Shown here: in pieces, positions 44,644-56,923 of the stretch
How the letters are laid out: the number at the start of each line of letters is the position of its first letter
Position numbering within the stretch: position 1 is the stretch's first letter
Origin: Theobroma cacao
Lineage: Eukaryota; Streptophyta; Magnoliopsida; Malvales; Malvaceae
DNA: 64,000 nucleotides
Reading direction: 5' to 3'
Assembly (NCBI RefSeq): GCF_000208745.1
Contig: NC_030856.1
Coordinates: 17,827,470-17,891,469 of the forward strand
Notes under the pieces: generated by a model
Told to the model about the DNA's origin: nothing
Databases searched by the model: none
What the model saw: only the letters and a program-made list of their open reading frames with translations
Translations under genes and position numbers: made by a program

Positions 44644-47360
44644 TGTCATGACCCAAACTCCCATCGAGCCCGTGACAACTGTCGCGACGTCCCGATAGAC
44701 ATTCATTACTCGGAATGTCAATTGAAACCTCGCAAGACTTAACATCAGTTTTTCTTGCTTCCTCCGTGAGTATTAGTCACTAAAACTATGTATTGAGAGA
44801 TTATAGACTATTTCCAAATCAAAACAATAGAAAAATAATTTTTTTCTCACAGGGGTATTTTGGTTATTTTTTCTCAAAATTCTCGAAATCCTCTAAAAAT
44901 GTAGTATGGGAGTACAAAACACATAATTCATAATCAAAAATAAGTTTAAACATCTAAAACCTTCATTAAAAAGAAATTATGATTATTTGGATATAATAAA
45001 AAAATAAAAGAAATATTTAATAAAATATTATATTTTCTTATAAAATAATATTTCTAGAGTTATACGTAAATAATTTTTTTGTAGCAACGTAAAAATAAAA
45101 TAAATTCATACATACTGTAATACAGTAAGCCAAAATATTTAATTTAATTTAATTTACAATAATCAGTGGGCTCCCGAATAACTAAAAGTAAGGAAGACTG
45201 TGAACCTACAGTTTGGAGGATGCAAATCCAATGATAGCCTGGATGAAATCAACTATCTATAGCTTATTCTGAGCCTAAAATTGGTGTAAAGGAGGGTGGT
45301 GAGATTATATAATCCCAATGAGTAAATAAATACCATTTAAAATATCTAAAGCCGAGTAAATGGAGACAGATAAAATAGTTTAACATACTATAATTCATCA
45401 CCTTTCAACTTGTTTCAACCAAATAAAATCAATTCATATAAATCGAGTTATCGACATGGCTTATGAATTTCTTAAAACTTTGGCTCATGCCAAAATCATT
45501 CTCATACCCACCATACAATAAAATTTGCAATAGCATGACATGGTAATTATTTTATTTTACAGCCTCTCAAGGCAAATTAACAGTTCATACTTTTTCAGCA
45601 CATTTACCAAATCAACCATTCATGCCAATATTATCATAAGCCATTCAATTCAAACCATGATTTATAACACAACAATTAGTCTCCAATTATTCCATTTTCA
45701 AAACCATCTTTCAATTTCAAGACAATTTTATAAAATCATTTTCATTTAATCACATTTTGCTTATAAAACATAAAGATTTACCATTTAAACTCATTTCCCA
45801 TAAAATTACAAAATCGGATAAAAACCACTTTAGATAATTAAGACGATAGTAAGGTTACTCACTATTTCGGGAATCGAATTCCAAGTACTCCGATTCTTGA
45901 TCCTCGGGTACTATCTCTTTACTTTTGCCAAAATCTCACCACCTAGATGTAATACACAATAAGCCATTTACTACATTGTGCTAAATTGTTATAAAACCAA
46001 TTCAGGCTTTATACTAATGTATGAAATGGGATGCAAATTGTTCGGATTATTGTCTAAACATGATGTTCTACACAAATTCAATTGTGTACCTAAATTAAAC
46101 GGTATTGGCCTAATTCGATCTATCACTCGATTAATTGGCCAATACGTCCAATTCAACTCCAAATAATTTCATTTTTCTCCCAATACTCCAAATCATCAAA
46201 CACAAATTAAATAACTTGAAATATGGCAAAATCATCCTCACATTTTCTCTTGGAGAATTCGACCATGGTGGGTGCATCAACATTATAATTTTTCAAGCTT
46301 GATTCTCACACCATAAATCACTAATTCCTATCCAAATCAGTTGAAATAAAATCAAAATCATCATCAATATTCTACATAGAGAATTCGGCCAATGATGGGT
46401 GATGGGAGAAAAAGAATTTTCCTTGTTGGCTTTTCATGCTACACAACACTAAACAACTAAAAACACTAAAATATCTCAAAATCTAACCAAATATATCATC
46501 AAATCTTCTCTCTCTAAATTCGGTCAGCCATGAATCCTTCATGATATCTTGTGATTCAACTATGGAAAATGCAAATAATGCATAGGAAAGGTAGATCATA
46601 AGCTAGAATTGAAAAATCTTACCTTTTGTCACTTGTTTCCTTGAATTTTCACACTTTTCCCTCGAATTTTCCACCTAGGGTTTTGTTCTTCCTTTTTCTT
46701 CCTTTGTTCTTCCTTTGGCCGGCCATATGAAGAGAAATGGGGTGATTTTGTGCTAATTTATAAGGAAAATAATAAATGGATAAGAATTTGACACGTCACC
46801 ATTCTATTGGTCCATGTGTCATACTTACCCATTAAGCAATCTCTCTCCAACATTTAAATTTCCTCAATTATCCATGATAATATTGGGTAAAATCCATGTG
46901 CTGGACAAGTGTTGGGTGGTGTAAAATTACAATTTTGCCTCTGGGAGGCAAAATGACTATTTTGCCCTTATCCTCGAAAAAATGTCGAAATTAAAATTCT
47001 TCACTTCTCAAACTCAAATTATGTTCTAAATAGTCAATCTTGATCAAAAAACTTCTTCCAACATTCCCATTTTTAACCTCGATTGGCAAAATGACCATTT
47101 TGCCCCTAGGTTATGAAAATTCCAATTTGACTCCAAATTGGTCCTTGAACTCCAAATCACCATTTTAAGTCATTCTGGGGATTTAAATTCTCAATTTCAT
47201 TTTAAAATCTCTATTTGGACCAGTTTGAGGCTTAAATCAACTTAGTTGTACCATTTGATACAATACCGTTTTTTAACGATTTTCGAGGTACCCAAGTAAG
47301 CAAACATGCATTTTTATGTAGGAATGGTATAATAAACATATTGTAGAGTTGGGCTTGACA
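44644..47360 (-). repeat. Element C 3' LTR
   Basis: 2717 bp, TGTCATGACC...GGGCTTGACA. It lacks about 290 bp near 45510 that the 5' LTR has at about 52265-52555; the same module is present in F and H, so it was deleted here. Minus-strand TATA-like site at 46756-46765 and donor-like AAAAG/GTAAG at 46627-46618. Confidence 0.9.
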
Positions 47361-47378
47361 GCACTACCCCCCTAAAAA
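47361..47378 (-). other. Polypurine tract of element C
   Basis: Minus strand TTTTTAGGGGGGTAGTGC touching the 3' LTR. Confidence 0.8.
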
Positions 47379-50327
47379 TAAAATTTGGTCCTCAAAATTT
47401 CATTTACTGAACTTAGAGAAAAGGTGAGGGTATTATTTTCTCATCTAATCCTCGACTTCTTATGTCCTCCCCTTTATAGGGAATTCCAATTTGTTCACCT
47501 CATTTACCTTCAATTCAACTTGAGTACTTCGCTTATGTCTATTATTATTCTTTAAAATTAGATCAATAATAACCTTTACAATTATGATTTCTTATATCGA
47601 AACACCAAGCATGCTTCTATTACTATCATTAAACTTGAACCATAATTCCATCTCAATCATACCAGTTTTGATCGCATTTTATACATATTTAGGTATACCA
47701 ATCACTATCTCATTCATTCATCCTATCCTCATACACTATTGTGTAGTTTACGACATCATTAACATGCCATACTTATTCCTGTACATATCCTCAGCATTAG
47801 GGAAGATTAATGGCTTCAATTATTTCCATATACTTCATGTTTACCTTGCATTTAGGAAATTTCAATCTTCTTAATCCTATTAATCCGTCTCATATGGCTT
47901 AGCCGTACTATAGATTACATTCCCTTAACTATTTCCCCAAAATTCCTTAGGTCGTCATAAATTGATTTCTGATATGATTCTGGACCGTTACATTATCTAT
48001 ACAACTCATCAAATATATTGAGTTCAGATCTCGAACCACTAAAACCATTCTTTATTTTAGTTGGGTACATCACTAACTCCACACATATGTATACACGCAC
48101 ATTCAAATGTCCATATTCCTCATTATGTATGCGGGTCTCTGTTTTCAAATGCCTTTAGACTAATTTCTCTTTGTTCATTCCCATCCATAACCAAGATTCA
48201 ATAGAATAATCTTCATTATTCATACAAATTCTCATCATGCCTATGCATAGTTCCACATCATTTACATACTTATACTCTTTTTTTTATCATTTCCAATTAT
48301 ATGCTTAGGTTTCCTTATACTATATATTATTGCATCACAATGTCATCTCCATTGAATTATAATCTATTATGCGTGTATGCTTTATAATCCCATTAATACT
48401 TCAAAAATTTTCCTTGACTTGATCATTGCATCTTATGCAATACCACAATTCCTAAGAGTCATCCTTTTTCCTCAATTATTCTTCATGCCTCTACATTACC
48501 TTATATCCTTCTTGCATTCCCATATTGATTTGTCACTTAAAACTCAGACTCATTTGAATCATGTCTGCCTCAAGCATTTTCGAATTCCAATTTCCATAAT
48601 ATATTAGGAAAGTTTCATTATCTGACTTCATTATCAAGGTCAACTCCTATCATCCTTTGTTCCACTCTTTCATACGAATATAACATCATTCTCCCTTAAC
48701 CAATTTACAAATTGTACTTGAAATTGCAAGACTTAAAACTAGATTCTCCTCAAGTACTTTTCAATGTCAATATTAATATCAATCTCAACTTACAACTTCC
48801 TTTTTATAACCTCATAACTTAGTGCTTGCTTTCAAGAGATCCAGGGCAGAACTTCTCTTGAGTATTTCCTTGGGGATATCTATCTTAAACTTACGTCTCA
48901 CAACAGGTGATCACTTAACCCAAGACTTAGCCGTTTAGCTCCTTAACGAGTTTCAAAGTCACGCATCTTATGCACATCATGTATAACTTATAATTCTTTC
49001 TCAAAGGCGTTTAAACATTCTTGAAACACTTAATCACTTATTTGCTCTTTTATACACCAAGTATATCATTTCCATAAAGGCATGCCCAACTACTCATGCT
49101 TCAATTTATCTCTAAGGGTTTCTAGCACGTCACCTAGTTTACTTGTGTTGTTACTAATCCTTTCCTTTCAACAAGGTCAAGACAAGATCAGTATATTCTC
49201 ATAACAATATTCTATATCAACTCATTTGCTATATCATTATTGAAATCTTTATTTACATTTTTCCTCACTTGGTATTGACATCTCTTATCAGTATCTCATA
49301 CATTCATCTAACCTTTCGCTCGCTTCCTCATTAGTCTTTAACAAGACTTAATCTCTTATCTTCTTTATTTCTTAAGATTTGACTTCAGTCATCATATTAT
49401 TCATCTTAACACTCACATGTTAATTTATTTTTATGTAGCCATCTTAAAAACTCTTTAACTTTTCTTTCTCTTACATGCCAATATATAAGGCAATAAAGAA
49501 ACTCTGCAATTTCACTCATCATCTTTATCTTAATACCTCCCCAATGCACTTTAGACTCCAACAACAAAGCTTAGCATCAAAATCAATAACCATATTTCAA
49601 CTCGCGAGTTTGGTCTTTATGCCGCTCATAGTCTGCTCATGCTTTCTAACCATAAGGGGTTCTTAACGCGGGAGCGTTTGATAGTCAGTACTATAGCGTT
49701 GCAACTGTTTGAATTTACTTTATCCCAGCAACTCTTCTACCTTTAAAGCTACTACCTCAATTATTCACAATCGTGTGGCTTCCCTCTAATTCTATACCAC
49801 AATTAGCAAGACTAACTTTCTATCATAAGTGTGCAATCAAAACATTGATTTAACGTATTTATTTTGCCACTAACATTCATATATCTTTACCATAACATTT
49901 AGTACGAATTTGCATAAGCAAAAATCTCCAAATTTATTCATAGCTATATGTATCTCAGATTGCACACCACTTATCATCAGTCAATAAATCCCACTTGAGA
50001 ATACTCTTTCCATATTGTATAGTGACTTCACCATATACGTATGAAACCACACACATAATTATTCATTGTTTTCTAGTGTTCCACAATTCCTTAGTATTCA
50101 CAACTACTGGTCTTCTTTGTCTTACAACTCATATAGACCAATCATTTCAACTGAAAATCGTCATGATATTAATCCACCTGAATCAACATCTTTTACTTAT
50201 CTTATTATTAGTTCAAAAGTTTCATGATCATAAAAACTACAATTTACAAAACTGGTTTTCTATCATATGTACTTTATTAGAACACTAATTTCAACATATT
50301 TAATCTGCCCTTGGTGGTATGTCAAAA
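47379..50327 (-). mobile_element. Element C non-coding interior
   Basis: About 2.95 kb, AT-rich and pyrimidine-biased on the plus strand. Only chance open stretches occur (such as 47584-47874 on the plus strand, hydrophobic because of T-rich codons). It occupies the position of pol but shows no F-x-D-D, D-P-G-A, HHCC or D-D-E motif. I see no other feature in it. Confidence 0.7.
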
Positions 50328-51200
50328 TCATCCTTGTCTCGGTGGTAATCCAGAGGAATCTCTCCTCTGCATATCCGTACGAGTTAGTGGAGATGGAGCA
50401 GCTACCATAGCCCGTCCTAACTGTGGGCAATCTTTCCTAATGTGATCCGACTGACCACAATAAAAAAAATAGTACAGGCCCTCTACATGGCTCGACATGA
50501 TATCTCCCACACTTTTTGCATCTATCAGAACCTTCGGAACTCTTCTCAGAAATAGTCACCGTAGATTTGTTAAATCTCGAGGCCTCTGCTGTGTTTGTGA
50601 AAATGGAGGTCGAGAAGATGTTACTGAAACAGTAGTGGTACTTCCTAAAACAGATGAGTCTTTACCCCTTTTTGGTGGCTGACTAGAAGATACACTCAAA
50701 TTTCTCCTTTTTGCTAAATCAGCTTGCATTCTCCTATTTTCATTTGCAAGCTTCTCAGCTCTTAAAGCCATTTGCACCACCTCTTTAGCTACGGTTGTGT
50801 CCGACTCACCCATAAAAGAAGTGCAACCATGTTGCCTAGCCTCTTTAAGCTTCTTAGAATTAGAAACATCCAGCATTGGTGGTGGGATAAGAGGTGGGGG
50901 TATTGAAGGAGCAGCTAGAGGAACTGTAGGAAGAGCTTGACCAGCTTGAGCCTGGCCAGTAATAGCAGTAAAGAAGGTTGCCAATGCCTGAACTGCCTCA
51001 AGAGGCATGGCAGAAATACTAGTAAGTGGCAGAGGAGGTGGAGGATGTGGAAGAGTCTCGGTCTGCTCAGCAACAGGTGCTGCCCGAATAGTAGACGGAG
51101 CCGATTCCCCCTCTATAGGATCTAGCTGACGATGTTGAGAACGTCCTCTTCCCCTCCCAACCAATCTAGTGAGAAGTGGGTGTTCACGTCGAGGAGGCAT
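50328..51200 (-). pseudogene. Element C shortened gag
   Basis: Starts ATG at 51200 (MPPRREHPLLTRLVGRGRGR), followed by a Pro/Ala-rich N-terminus, then KLKEARQHGCTSFMGESDTTVAKE. At about 50785 it passes in frame directly to VVQMALRAEKLANENRRM, a stretch that in full-length relatives follows the capsid domain. The roughly 150-200-residue capsid core therefore appears excised without a frameshift (inferred from family architecture). A Ser/Thr-rich tail ends at 50556. In another frame 50470-50416 gives a zinc-knuckle remnant, FYCGQSDHIRKDC, whose first cysteine is replaced by Phe/Tyr. The 214-codon first frame is open. Gag would bind element RNA, but without a capsid core it could not form particles alone. 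Confidence 0.75.
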
Positions 51201-51381
51201 GATAATTTATAAGAGGAAACAAGCAAGTTTAGGCAACCTCAGACTCTATATGCAGATGCATACATTCTATTCAACCTAACCTGACTTAACTTAACTTAAC
51301 TTAACTTGGGCCACACTGACACTGTAAATTTTAAAACAACTTTAAACCCAAAAGCTCTGTGCTCTGATCTTTAAAACCAAA

Positions 51382-51394
51382 GGCTTGGATACCA
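51382..51394 (-). other. Primer binding site of element C (variant)
   Basis: Minus-strand TGGTATCCAAGCC, seven bases from the 5' LTR. It shares TGGTATC and the terminal AGCC with the iMet-type site of A but differs in the middle (CCA for AGA after TGGTAT-). The variant may be damage or a preference for another tRNA. Confidence 0.7.
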
Positions 51395-51401
51395 ATCTAA
51401 T

Positions 51402-54400
51402 TGTCATGACCTGAAACTCCCATCGAGCCCGTGACAACCATCGCGACGTCCCGATAGACACTCATTACTCGGAATGTCAATCAAAACCTCGCAAGGCTTA
51501 ACATCAGTTTTTCTAGCTTTCCCTATGAGTATTAGTCACTAAAACTATGTATTAAGAGATTATAGACTATTTCCAAATCAAAACAATAGAAAAACAATTT
51601 TTTTCTCACAGGGGCATTTTAGTCATTTTTTCTCAAAATTCTCAAAATCCTCTAAAAATGTAGTATGAGAGTACAAAACACATAATTCATAATAAAAAAT
51701 AAGTTTAAACATCTAAAACCTTCATTTAAAAAGAAATTATGATTATTTGGATATAATACAAAAAATAAAAGAAGTATTCAATAAAATATTCTATTTTCTT
51801 ATAAAACAATATTTTTAGAGTTATACGTAAGTAGTTTTTTTTTAGCAGCGTAAAAACAAAATAAATTCATACATACTGTAATACAAGAAGCCAGAGTATT
51901 TAATTTAATTTACAATAACTAGTGGGCCCTCGAATAACTAAAAGTAAGGAAGCTTGTGAACCTACAGTTTGGAGGATGCAAGTCCAATGATAGCCTCGAT
52001 GAAATTAGCTATCTACAGCCTATTCTGAGCTTGAAATGGGTGGAAAGGAGGGTGGTGAGATTATATAATCCCAGTGAGTAAACAAATACCATCTAAAATA
52101 TCTAAAGCCGAGTAAATGGAGATAGATAAAATAGTTTCACATACTGTAATTCATCACCTTTCAACTTGTTTCAACCAAATAAAATCAATTCATATAAATC
52201 GAGTAATTGACATGGCTTATGAATTTCTTAAAACTTTGGCTCGTGCCAAAATCAATCTCATTCCCAGTTATCAGGGATACCTTGATCGAGGGCTATCCCA
52301 ACTGAGTCCGCCAAGGCTGTTAAAAAGTTATGTATGCATAAATCATGTTTTTATTTTAAAAACATAGCTATTCCTTGGCCTTGGCTGAGTTCACCCTCAC
52401 GTGGTGGTTTGGCGTGAAGTGAACTCTAAAGTTTTAGCCTCAGGAGTTATCCAACCACGCCTCTCATACTGAGATATGAATATAATAGGGTTACCGTGCC
52501 CCTCTAATAGGCTGATCCACGAAACCCGTCCACTGTAGTGACTAATTTATAACCCAGCATACAATAAAATTTGCAATAGCATGACATGGCAATTATTTTA
52601 TTTTACAGCCTCTCAAGGCAAATTAACAGTTCATACTTTTTTAGCACATTTACCAAATCAACCATTCATGCCAATATTATCATAAGCCATTCAATTCAAA
52701 CCATGATTTATAACACAGAAATTAGTCTCTAATTACTCCATTTTGAAAACCATCTTTTAATTTCAAGACAATTTTATAAAATCATTTTCATTTAATCACA
52801 TTTTGCTTATAAAACATAAAGATTTACCATTTAAACTCATTTCCCATAAAATCACAAAATCGGATAGAAACCACTTTAGATAATTAAGACGATAGTAAGG
52901 TTACTCACTATTTCGGGAGTCGAATTCCAAGTACTCCGATTCTTGATCCTCGGGGTACTATCTCTTTACTTTTGCCAGAATGCTCACCACCTAGACGTAA
53001 TACACAATAAGCCATTTACTACATTGTGCTAAATTGTTATAAAACCAATTCAGGCTTTATACTAATTTATGAAATAGGATGCAAATTGTTCAGATTATTG
53101 TCTAAACACGATGTTCTACACAAATTCAATTGTATACCTAAATTAAACGGTATTGGCCTAATTCGATCTATCACTCAATTAATTGGCCAATACGTCCAAT
53201 TCAACTCCAAATAATTTCATTTTTCTCCCAATACTCCAAATCATCAAACACAAATTAAATAACTTGAAATATGGCAAAATCATCCTCACATTTTCTCTTG
53301 GAGAATTCGACCATGGTGGGTGCATCAACATTATAATTTTTCAAGCTTGATTCTCACACCATAAATCACTAATTCCTATCCAAATCAGTTGAAATAAAAT
53401 CAAAATCATCATCAATATTCTACATAGAGAATTCGGCCAATGATGGGTGATGGGAGAAAAAGAATTTTCCTTGTTGGCTTTTCATGCTACACAACACTAA
53501 ACAACTAAAAACACTAAAATATCTCAAAATCTAACCAAATAAATCATCAAATCTTCTCTCTCTAAATTCGGTCAGCCATGAATCCTTCATGATATCTTGT
53601 GATTCAACTATGGAAAATGCAAAATAATGCATAGGAAAGGTAGATCACAAGCTAGAATTGAAAAATCTTACCTTTTGTCACTTGTTTCCTTGAATTTTCA
53701 CACTTTTCCTTTGAATTTTCCACCTAGGGTTTTGTTCTTCCTTTTTCTTCCTTTGTTCTTGCTTTGTTCTTCCTTTGGCCGGCCATATGAAGAGAAATGG
53801 GGTGATTTTGTGCTAATTTATAAGGAAAATAATAAATGGATAAGAATTTGACACATGTGACCATTCCATTAGTCCATGTGTCATACTTACCCATTAAGCA
53901 GTCTCTCTCCAGCATTTAAATTTCCTCAATTATCCATGATAATATTGGGTAAAATCCATGTGCTGGACAAGTGTTGGGTGGTGTAAAATTACAATTTTGC
54001 CGTTGGGCGACAAAATGACTATTTTGCCTTTATCCTCGAAAAAATGTCAGAATTAAAATTCTTCACTTCTCAAACTCAAATTATGTTTTAAATAGTCAGT
54101 CTTGATCAAAAAAACTTCTTCCAACATTCCCATTTTTGAACCTCGGGTGGCAAAATGACCATTTCGCCCCTAGGTTATGAAAATTTCAATTTGACTCCAA
54201 ATCGGTCCTCGAACTCTGAATCACCATTTTAAGTCATTCTGGGGTTTTAAAATTCTCAATTTCATTTTAAAATCTCTATTTGGACTAGTTCGAGGCTTAA
54301 ATTAACTTAGTTGTACCATTTGATACAATACCGTCCTTTAACGATTTTCGAGGTACCCAAGTAAGCAAACATGCATTCTTATGTAGGAATGGCATAATAA

Positions 54401-54425
54401 ATATATTGTAGAGCTGGGCTTGACA
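51402..54425 (-). repeat. Element C 5' LTR
   Basis: 3024 bp, very similar to the 3' LTR apart from the about 290-bp module at 52265-52555 and scattered changes. TATA-like minus-strand site at 53816-53825; GGCCGGCC at 53778-53785; donor-like AAAAGGTAAG near 53668-53677. Confidence 0.9.
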
Positions 54426-54430
54426 TGATT

Positions 54431-55346
54431 CCTCCATCCAAGGTTATAAGTGTTGGAATAGGGATTACTGTTCTGCTACCTATTTCCCATAAATTGACAA
54501 GATTAAGAATAGATGAGACAATTGTCATTGGAATGTCCTCCATAAAATTCACACATCACAAAGGGGCACTAAACATCATTAACACTGAATTTATCAATTT
54601 TCTTTGTTAGAGAAGCCAATTATGTAGACAAAAAATTAATCGTATCTAATTCGTGAATTCTAGCAATTTTTCTTGTATGCAATCTTTTAGATGGCCATTG
54701 ATAGTTATTGGAAGCCATCTCTTCAATCAAATCATAAGCCTCATCAATGCATTTACTCATAAGTGCATTTTCAGTTGTAGCATCAATGGTAGTTCTAATA
54801 GGTCCCTGCAAATCATTACAGAAAGTTTGAACTTGTAGCCACTTAGGTAATCCATGGTGAAGACATCTTCTTAATAAATCCTTATACATTTTCCAAGCCT
54901 CATATAGTGATTCAGAATCAAATTGCATGCAAGAAGTGATATCATTCTACATCTTTGCTATTTTAGTAGGTTTAAAGAATTTTACTAAGAATTTTTGAGC
55001 CAAATCATCCCTAGTACTAATAAAACTAGCAAGAAACGAATTAAACCAACTCTTTGCTTTATCTCTCAATGAAAAAGGGAAAAACTTCAATTTATGGCAT
55101 CATCAGTAACACCATTAGCTTTGAATGTGTCACAAATTTCTAGAAAATTCACAATATTAGGATTAGGATCATCATTAGGCAAACCCCCAAACTAAATAGA
55201 AGTCTGAATCATCTGAATGATTGCTAGCTTAATTTAAAGTTGTTGGCTTGAATAGGAGGTCTTCAAATACTAGAGTGGAGACCTTGTACCAATGGGACAA
55301 CATATTCCCTTAAAGGTTTGGTTTCTTCCCCTTGTTGATCAGCCAT
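54431..55346 (-). pseudogene. Element D gag, N-terminal part (Athila-like)
   Basis: ATG at 55346 (M-A-D-Q-Q-G). The first 250 bases contain several stops. 54928-54620 is open with FDSESLYEAWKMYKDLLRRC, HGLPKWLQVQTFCNDL and EMASNNYQWPSKR, the core of the Athila-type retrotransposon gag domain. Then a knuckle remnant (M-C-E-F-Y-G-G-H-S-N-D-N-C) and NSNPYSNTYNLGWR run up to the C insertion at 54430. The remainder is at 44643-44290. It would encode the particle protein; multiple stops and the insertion inactivate it. Confidence 0.85.
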
Positions 55347-55568
55347 TATTTTACTTAGAGTAGAAACTTGTTGATTTTTCCTCTAAAGTCTTCAAAAAGT
55401 CTTTTCAATTTATGGATCAAAAGGAGTAATTTTCAAATTTCGAGCTCTTCACATACAACGACCAAAAGTACTTGAAAATTTGAAGAAAAGGTTTGAAGTA
55501 AGATTAGGAATGCTTGGTATACTATGCAAGTATTAAAAATCAATTCCCCAGCAACGACGCTAAAAACT
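55347..55568 (-). other. Element D leader and tRNA-Asp-type primer site
   Basis: The primer site is on the minus strand at 55562-55545, TAGCGTCGTTGCTGGGGA, six bases from the LTR end. It is closer to the typical Athila tRNA-Asp site than D2's copy. The leader between it and the gag ATG has no ORF. Confidence 0.75.
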
Positions 55569-56923
55569 TGTTGTTAATTTTCTACCCATGCAAGTATACG
55601 TAACTCAAAGATAATATAATGATGAGTAGAGTATTGTTCCGACAAAGAATTGTCTTAATTCTTAATTGTTAACTACTAAAATTGACACACCTTAATTTTA
55701 TTCAAATAATAAAAACTGAATTAAAAAGCAAAATTTAATTAAACTTAAAAACTAAAAGTAATCAAAGTTTACTTAGCAAAATTGCTTTATTAGACGTGAT
55801 TGACTTCTAGACCTAAGATTCTGATGTCGCTTAATACTACTTCTGAATATTGTCTCTCTCTTAACTTACTTTAATGGGTTAAGTTGCTAACCTAGAGTCT
55901 TAATTTAATTACAAGTCTCTGTCGAGGTTATCATAAAAACACCTTTCCCAATTAACTTACTATATGTCTATGCAAATTAAATAGAAGAAAAATTTATGAA
56001 GTTCTTACTCTAATCCTTGCTACATATGGCTTATAGGTGTATGTCTACCTTATATGCAAATCAAACCACCTAATCAACTAAGTGTATTTGAACATACGCT
56101 ATTCTATTCTTGGTTTACCTAAATCTCCTTCATCAAGGTTTAACTTAAGTTTCTAATTCAATCTAATATGAAGGTTTAACTTAAGTTTCTAATTCAATCT
56201 AATTGGTGGCCAATCAACTAGAAGCATTAAAAACATAATAGAATAAACAACTCAAAGCCATTAAACACAGGCAAAAGAGAGATAAATAGAGTAGACTACA
56301 TATTGAGTTCAATCATAATCTTAGATAAATAAATTAGTTCCCATCAAGTCACACATCATCATCAAATTAAGTTTAATCATAAAAACCAAAACCATGAAAA
56401 TAAAAGATAAAAGAAACCCTAGAATTGCAATCTTGATCTCTAAATCTTCTTGAATTCCTTGATTTCTTCTTAGCTTTAATGAGTTTTTTTTTCAATGATT
56501 TTGTGGCTTATTCTTATCTCTCAATCTAGTGTTTTATGTCTCCAAAAGTTCTTCAAAAGGTTGCTTTTATAGAGCTTTGAAGTGAGGCTAAGAAAGAAGT
56601 CAATTCTAACTTGGATTTCCTTATCAGACTACGTGAATCTCGACCTATCTCTAGGACTACTGTAGTGTGCCAACTTCGACAAAGTTTTTGGTCACTTTCT
56701 TAACTAAACTAGGAAAATGGTAAATAGGAAAGTTGTAGCTGTTTCTCTTAGCTTTCTAATTGTCCAAGAATTACTTTATTTGAAGTTTTGTAGAGAGAGT
56801 TATGGTTGAAATCCCAAGACATGTGCAGCGGAAGTCTGCACCTTGAAATTTCTTTTCTACTTCTGTTAAAAGTCTTTCTTCAATAAACACCTACAAAAGA
56901 ACAAATAAATCAATAATAACTGA

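Larger units (their letters stand above)
44644..54425 (-). mobile_element. Element C: two-LTR, gag-only non-autonomous retrotransposon
   Basis: 5' LTR at 51402-54425, primer site at 51382-51394, shortened gag at 50328-51200, non-coding 47379-50327, polypurine tract at 47361-47378, 3' LTR at 44644-47360. The target duplication is CGATT (44639-44643) and TGATT (54426-54430), with one mismatch. The interrupted gag of element D reads through the site in the expected order. No protease, reverse transcriptase, RNase H or integrase motif is present in any frame of the 4.04-kb interior. The structure fits the TR-GAG/LARD classes of plant non-autonomous elements and would depend on enzymes from a related element. 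Confidence 0.88.

Noticed and set aside
47584..47874. Plus-strand 96-codon hydrophobic ORF resembling a membrane protein
   Set aside because: Hydrophobicity follows from T-rich codons in the C-element filler; no start context, no conserved motif, antisense to the element.
50556..51200. Host proline-rich protein gene
   Set aside because: Lies just after a primer site in a two-LTR element, begins like a retroelement gag and is followed by a zinc-knuckle remnant.
54425..54610. Plus-strand 61-codon ORF next to element C
   Set aside because: Antisense to Athila-like gag, which is recognisable on the minus strand.
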